DNA of 64,000 nt from Clostridia bacterium (GTDB lineage: Bacteria > Bacillota > DSM-521 > Neomoorellales > SLTJ01): assembly GCA_004347685.1 (NCBI GenBank), contig SLTJ01000029.1, positions 58,677 through 122,676 of the forward strand, read 5' to 3'. Positions 62,719 to 64,000 of this stretch are shown one piece after another. The stretch's first letter is position 1, and each line of letters begins with the position of its first letter. The notes beneath the pieces are model-generated. The model was not told the DNA's origin and ran no database searches. It saw only the letters and a list, made by a program, of their open reading frames with translations. The position numbers and the translations under genes were made by a program.

Positions 62719-63042
62719 CGGCCACCCACCGCAGCCCAGGCAGACCAGGTGATGGTGCTGGCCCCGCCGGCAGGTGGGGCTCAATTCATAGCGCCGCAGC
62801 CCGTCGTCGCCATGCAGGCGGGCAACCACGCCCGCCCTCTCCAAGAATTCCAGGTTGCGGTAAACCGTAGCCAGACCAATCTCCGGGTGGATCTCCCGGC
62901 TGGCCTTTAATATCTCAAGGGCCGTCAGATGTTGCCCCCGGCCTTTGGCCAGCACGCTGAGGATGGCCTGGCGCTGAGGGGTGCGCCGGTAATCCCGGTT
63001 CCCCAACATCTCTTCTACCCGCCTCTTTACGACCTCGGCCAC
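62689..63042 (-). pseudogene. Fur/PerR-family regulator, truncated at the C-terminus
   Basis: The protein starts normally (VEEMLGNRDYRRTPQRQAIL, winged HTH, GLATVYRNLEFLERAGVVAR) and has the His-rich metal region QHHHLVCLGCG. After Gly-Gly it runs into PYNSHKGISP, which is the -10/operator DNA of the next gene. The C-terminal dimer part with its second CxxC is missing (117 residues instead of about 140). A deletion has fused the gene to the downstream promoter, so DNA binding may remain but metal control is probably lost. Confidence 0.8.
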
Positions 63043-63079
63043 CCTTCCTCCCTCCGCTCCTACTGCCAGTGATAGCCTT

Positions 63080-63107
63080 ATTATAGCACGTTATGGGCAT
63101 ATGTCAA
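63080..63107 (-). promoter_or_regulatory. Promoter with operator-like site for the fur gene
   Basis: -35 TTGACA (63107-63102), 16 bases, -10 TATAAT (63085-63080). The -35 is inside TTATGGGCATATGTCAA, a member of the shared motif family. Confidence 0.75.
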
Positions 63108-63359
63108 TATAAAGTGGGGCGTGGCGCACTTGGTGAAACCTCAAATTAATTCATCCGCCATCCTCGAATTAAATTAGTCCAGGTGGGGGGTGAAATGGCC
63201 GGGATTCTTACATTGATTTGGCCGGTGCAGGTTGGCTTTCTCAAATAGCGCCGGCATTAGGGAGAGTGGGCCGATCACGGGCGGACAGCGTCGGGCAAAT
63301 ATGATAAAAGGCAGGGTACCGCACCAGACAGCACCCTGCCCCGGGTAGAGGTTAGCTGC
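63108..63359. other. Intergenic region before the insertion sequence
   Basis: No gene is seen. Part of this stretch is probably the non-coding end of the insertion sequence, but I could not identify a terminal inverted repeat. Confidence 0.35.
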
Positions 63360-63956
63360 CTAACCCCGGGTGAACTGCCTTCTCTTTTGGGCCATGATTT
63401 CGGCCCGCGCCTCGTGAAGCTTTTCCCGGAAGACGGTGGTAAACCAGGCCCTCCGGTTTTTGGTAGGGGGATAAATCCTGGCTTTATCGGCTACCAGGCA
63501 GATGGCTTCGATCATCTCCTCCCGGCTGTAGCCCAGGGAGTTAACTTGGTCGGTTTCCAACCGGCTCAAAAAGCGTATTTTCGCTGTTTTGAAAAAGCGT
63601 TCCACTTTACCCTTGGCCGCGGGGGAAAACGGCTGGGTATGGAGCAAGATACAGCCCAGGCTGGCACAAAGAAAAGCCAGTTGGCCTGCGCGGTATACCT
63701 TACCGTTGTCGGTATAGAGCATCTTCGGCACACCGCGCTTCAAGACGGCTTCCTTGAACACGGTACGAATGGCGGTAAAGTTTTGTTCCCAGCAGAATTC
63801 GGCATGGGTAATTAACCGCGAGGCGTCGTCGATAAAGGCAATGAGGTAGGTTTGCCTTTTGGCCCTGCCGGTCCTGAGGTAGGGGCCGTACATGATGTCA
63901 GTCTGCCAGAGTTCGTTTACCCACTGGTGGGAGAAGCGTTTGCTCTCTGTAACTAC
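63360..63956 (-). mobile_element. Integrase-core (rve) transposase, N-terminal part missing or outside
   Basis: The open frame reads LWQTDIMYGPYLRTG, FIDDASRLITHAEF, YTDNGKVYRAGQLAFL and SPAAKGKVERFFKT, giving the D, D and E of a retroviral-type DDE core, and ends normally at 63360. Going upstream the frame closes at a TGA (63957-63959), so about 200 residues with the HTH part are absent here. It is either a truncated insertion sequence or interrupted just before the window edge. Confidence 0.8.
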
Positions 63957-64000
63957 TCAGCCCACCAACGTAAAAGTTAGAGATCAGATATCATCAGGAG

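Noticed and set aside
1..64000. tRNA, rRNA genes and CRISPR arrays
   Set aside because: No cloverleaf-like tRNA ends, ribosomal RNA signatures or regularly spaced repeats were seen by eye.

Overview
The window is chromosomal DNA from an anaerobic, endospore-forming Firmicute, most likely a Moorella-, Desulfotomaculum- or Thermoanaerobacterales-like acetogen, syntroph or sulfate reducer. The evidence is spoIVA, a GerA-type germination gene, a spore-type polysaccharide deacetylase and a YjcZ-like micro-ORF, together with a Ni-Fe-S CO dehydrogenase (cooS), two UGA-decoding selenoprotein genes, cobalamin riboswitches and SLH/cohesin/dockerin surface proteins. The genus cannot be fixed from the sequence alone. 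I see no tRNA, rRNA or CRISPR array.

1-33.7 kb is a catabolic region that looks devoted to CoA-activated (probably aromatic) acids. Its core is a minus-strand operon (18985 to 8533) whose first five genes match the class II benzoyl-CoA reductase BamB-BamC-BamD-BamE-BamF. It is followed by a small CxxCxxC protein, a zinc alcohol dehydrogenase, a dienoyl-CoA-hydratase-like crotonase and a GNAT protein. BamE (HdrA-like) and BamF (MvhD-like) each read through one in-frame TGA followed by a hairpin, so both are called selenoproteins. Around the operon lie two PaaK-type CoA ligases, a nitroreductase/unknown/ferredoxin trio, two sodium:solute symporters each preceded by a small membrane protein, a divergent adenine-deaminase-like amidohydrolase, a LysR-controlled TAXI-TRAP transporter operon with a DUF1850 gene that also has an in-frame TGA, and two MFS genes (one frameshifted). 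Two Crp/Fnr paralogues face away from each other near the left end.

33.8-43.9 kb is ordinary housekeeping and sporulation DNA: cobT under a B12 riboswitch, spoIVA, gpsA, plsY, der, a DUF512 radical SAM gene and a polysaccharide deacetylase.

42-63 kb is strikingly eroded. Intact genes (cooS with its ferredoxin, DUF134, one NifX-like gene, two cohesin/SLH/dockerin proteins, a Rpn-like nuclease, an acetyltransferase) alternate with deletion-joined remnants of B12 ABC transporters, GerAA, MinD-like and Mrp ATPases, FeoB, Fur, DUF5320, CcmH, a multihaem cytochrome and transposases. Two large segments are present twice, each copy damaged differently. A shared operator-like motif, about TTATGRGCWTATGYC, lies at the promoters of the MinD/NifX/DUF5320/DUF134/Fur genes, suggesting one regulon that has partly decayed. 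The right edge enters an insertion sequence.
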